A stretch of 64,000 nucleotides of DNA from an uncultured Clostridia bacterium. GTDB taxonomy: Bacteria; Bacillota; Clostridia; Lachnospirales; CAG-274. Below the pieces are notes generated by a model. It did no database searches. It worked only from the letters and a program-made list of their open reading frames with translations, and was not told the origin of the DNA. The position numbers were made by a program, and so were the translations under genes. The stretch is taken from NCBI GenBank assembly GCA_947627855.1, contig CANQXR010000007.1, positions 1-64,000 of the forward strand. Reading direction: 5' to 3'. This document shows positions 63,501 to 64,000 of this stretch, piece after piece (position 1 is the stretch's first letter; every line of letters starts with the position of its first letter).

Positions 63501-64000
63501 GTTGTTGTATACTGTGAAAAGAGGAGTGCCCACTATTGCCGAAGCATTCTTATAATCTACCTTATAAATAATGCTTTCCCCTGTAAGTACGGGATAGTCA
63601 TCCTTGGGTTCGCTGTCAAGCTGCTGACGCCATAGCTTGTCTGTTGAGCCGTTGTTCAGAAGCCAGCCTACCTCGCCGGACTTGAACTGTTCGTCAGTTT
63701 TTTCTGCAATTCCCCTCGGATTTCTTCCAGAGCCTATTCCGGCAGATGCGCTGCCCTGACGGAAATAGCAGTTTGCGGTTGTTCCGCTGTTGCCGCTGCC
63801 TACCACGCTGCCTATTGTGGTTCCGTCGCCGGTGACATTTCCTACATTATAACAGCTTTCTATTCCGCATGAATTGTTTCCCACAATTCCGCCTGTCTGA
63901 CCGCCGGCCTTTGTGTTCGTAACGGAGCCTGTGTTGTAGCAGTTCTGGATTCTTACGTTATACGCATAAGACGTAATACCTGTAATTCCGCCGACTGCTC
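57483..64000 (-). CDS. Giant SLH-anchored repetitive surface protein (N-terminus beyond the window)
   Basis: More than 2170 residues are visible and the frame is open to the window edge, so the start is not seen; a GTG at 63884 is internal. The N-terminal visible part has GLUG-type repeats (N-C-Y-N-T-G-S-V-T, S-C-Y-N-V-G-N-V-T). An InlB-like repeat (HWTLDRASRTDAFG) and a cadherin/He-PIG-like domain (LPTGLNLSSDGVLSG) follow. Then come six modules of ~200 residues, each opening with Q-x-Y-T-G-S-x-I and containing F-x-G-N-Y-T-G, Y-G-x-x-x-T and VYGGSVNLNG. A 13-glycine run (58206-58244), a Ser/Thr/Glu-rich linker and three SLH domains (last ~190 residues, W-Y-Y-E-A-V-K-W-A) end it. It is probably a wall-bound adhesin or stalk. 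Confidence 0.9.
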   Translation of the reverse strand, partial: AVGGITGITSYAYNVRIQNCYNTGSVTNTKAGGQTGGIVGNNSCGIESCYNVGNVTGDGTTIGSVVGSGNSGTTANCYFRQGSASAGIGSGRNPRGIAEKTDEQFKSGEVGWLLNNGSTDKLWRQQLDSEPKDDYPVLTGESIIYKVDYKNASAIVGTPLFTVYNNGKTVKPEADKNPTATGGQFSHWTLDRASRTDAFGSSDNFTISKDTTVYAVYAREFSENVQQDIEVIHNTDFNMDIKSEFKLKDSAGNDVDVKNGDFTFAISEGNLPTGLNLSSDGVLSGRTTDDVGSSRVKLKVTDNSPFMTVSTTHTKEAEISLNIIVKQKDMTNEDCVAPIEEQVYTGSEITPLPTISLGDYTLVNQKDYNLSYNNNKDAGKATITIDFTGNYTGQKTVDFTIKKADSTVTPADGEATYGSEMVITAEVKRSAIQTVALTAAQDYVAFYAGETPIGTAPVEYSGDGGTATLRTTADKKLSPGVNVITAVYGGSVNLNGSNGNNISFRLNPKELTYTVPSFTKEYDGSTEVSYKFSPTPEEGLIPGDSVEVTVKGNTDSPNVSADPYTVTFYENLSSIGGEHAGYYTLHAASESAEVTITAKEINGAEIEEIPPQIFVRGGATPDVTINYEGIHFVKNKDYTLSYENNENVTEGTGKRAKVKVTFTGNYTGGTEAEFDIVKADSVIQGTSETVTYGDEFTLTVNVKKAEPAKISADDGDTVYFYLGDENGILLGSKDVKYNDPQHMDEGTARITLTADNKFKPGTNTVTAVYEGSVNLNGGTNGEMTVLLLPRELNYTVADMEKTYDGKTEVRAEGVPTDKIGDDEVQITAIGDTDSPNVREEPYTVQFFEAELTGAHKDYYTVSCVPTANVTILAQNASHVDIANIEQQIYTGSQICPEVSLNCGELDLVRDRDYDVSFGSNIDVTKKASVTVTFKGNYTGEVTEFFEIIKADSVVSSGDSSAVYGENLTISASVAKAPSPIAEIALTAVAEQDYVSFYAGDVCIGSAKVEYNNEDRKDSGTATLNYDTTEKLIPVGTTVVKAVYGGSVNLNGGEGSETSVEITPKTLSYTIPEAVSKEYDGSADYTIELSPDDEIEGDNVTVSAKTSAASANAGDYDVTFYEVTLTGDDAQYYTVQSDPQTSKLKIERKNVSEGVEIEPIGKQVYTGSAIVPELHITYNGMTLANETDYDAVFTNNTEAGEASVQITFKGNYEGEMTESFVIVKADSVTQITAPESAVYGDTFTVTANVRKAEHTEIMSIVLGFDTVELRVGDEILGSGVVTYAPDGLSGTASIEVSTADRKLKIGENIITAAYGGTPNLNDSISAEASVRLDKKPLPYTVKINDKEYDSTPDMPAEFSPEAGAAVNGDLPNITGKATVSSGDAGFYDSVVLSEVTVDDGYYEVEESGEISLDTSAEIYAKDSGKLTIQTIDDQTYTGSDITPPVTVTDDAIGKTLSAGSDYEVSYSDNVNAGQATVELVFGGNYEGTRTVSFNIVKAPSTVTVVSGGETVVYGDKAELNVSVDGAAAEGDYVTLVINGSPYETFGSEHTIVLDTYERMLQIGQNIIDIVYSGNDNVEGSSTQITINMERRPLTYTVSAQGRTYDGTKDISVSLTPSNNDDDDVTLSAQGSLSSANAGEYNAVDLSGIVLSGKDADYYTVSDNAGNVALDSPIEITPKSSEGLTVEDIPTLRYTGSQIRPKVSVSDGETALAEGTDYDLDYGENLMGEGSVIITYKGNYTGETEVTFEIIKGIPGEIIFPTAGDITYGMTLSQSEFSGGNTNGSFEWADGSIMPDAGVQSYDVVFTPNDSEFYEYEGVSLVRTVSINVLQAKPELKTLPQISQLITGAKLESAEIRGGEFTDLNGNVLSGTYSFKDGGKSVKPGISDEIVIFTPDNANYAPIEISVSVTVIQPSGSSNAGGGGGGGGGGGGGKVTSEKTTEVTTSSSEKTDDSKDSAEENADNSSAEGSNSSDSGSTGVDTDKTESWTNPFEDVDSDSWYYEAVKWANTNGIMSGTEKTAFEPLKPVTRAMIVAILYRAEGSPKVSGKCTFEDVADEAYYADAVSWAEANGIVMGYSETSFMPDIPISREQMAAIMNRYAAFKGIDTQPAPEEDLSEFKDNENVSDWAKENVEWAVSAGIISGEGNDTINPLGNTTRAAAASILYRFTENTK

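Overview
The window looks like a piece of chromosome from a spore-forming, anaerobic member of the Clostridia. Three genes point to spore formation: an alpha/beta-type small acid-soluble spore protein, a GerW/YtfJ-like protein and its DUF2953 neighbour. The organism also carries surface proteins anchored by SLH domains and a pectin and plant-polysaccharide theme: a GH43 enzyme, a pectinesterase fused to acetylesterase modules, a GH18 protein and a KduD-like dehydrogenase. This combination recalls Monoglobus-type pectin degraders, but that genus assignment is inference only.

Layout. Positions 1-2500 are a decayed accessory edge: an IS3-family end, a holin-like small peptide in a type I toxin-like setting, a MazG-like gene and a small membrane protein. 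Positions 2600-5000 hold an ArsP/YraQ-type permease and an exported DUF362 protein with a copper-amine-oxidase-type stalk domain. Positions 5200-14560 form a mosaic of mobile DNA packed against the 3' end of guaA. The 11-base sequence GAGTGGGAATA (minus strand) occurs at 8024-8034 and 12020-12030, with a one-base variant at the guaA stop codon (14551-14561). This matches the known integration core of Tn5801-type elements, so the interval reads as two small tandem integrated elements without a recognisable integrase. One carries an AIPR-family phage-resistance gene and an XRE regulator with a membrane protein. The other carries an unrecognised three-gene operon, the best candidate here for an undescribed system.

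Positions 14550-31400 are mostly housekeeping genes on the minus strand: guaA, sporulation genes, GH43, gpsA-plsY-der, pgeF-yraN-rnhB, asnA, asnS, a rhodanese and exoA. Within this block rpmE, a TraX-like gene, a YqxD/YaiI gene and the KduD-like gene lie on the plus strand. Two intergenic gaps carry very GC-rich nested palindromes. Positions 31450-37140 encode exported polysaccharide-active proteins. Positions 37315-38435 are a dead IS30 element, followed by the spore protein and argF.

Positions 40180-48030 are a five-gene plus-strand cluster: an RND-efflux adaptor lipoprotein, an RND pump, a TolC-like protein and an OmpR/histidine-kinase pair. A TolC-like partner in a spore-former is notable. 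Positions 48040-57000 are decayed surface-protein and IS remnants surrounding a two-gene restriction-modification system: a GIY-YIG/helicase protein with a methylase-like tail, and an Eco57I-like methylase. From 57483 to the window edge runs a giant repetitive SLH-anchored protein whose last ~30 codons plus terminator are present in three tandem copies.

All calls come from reading the sequence and its translations. No database search was run.
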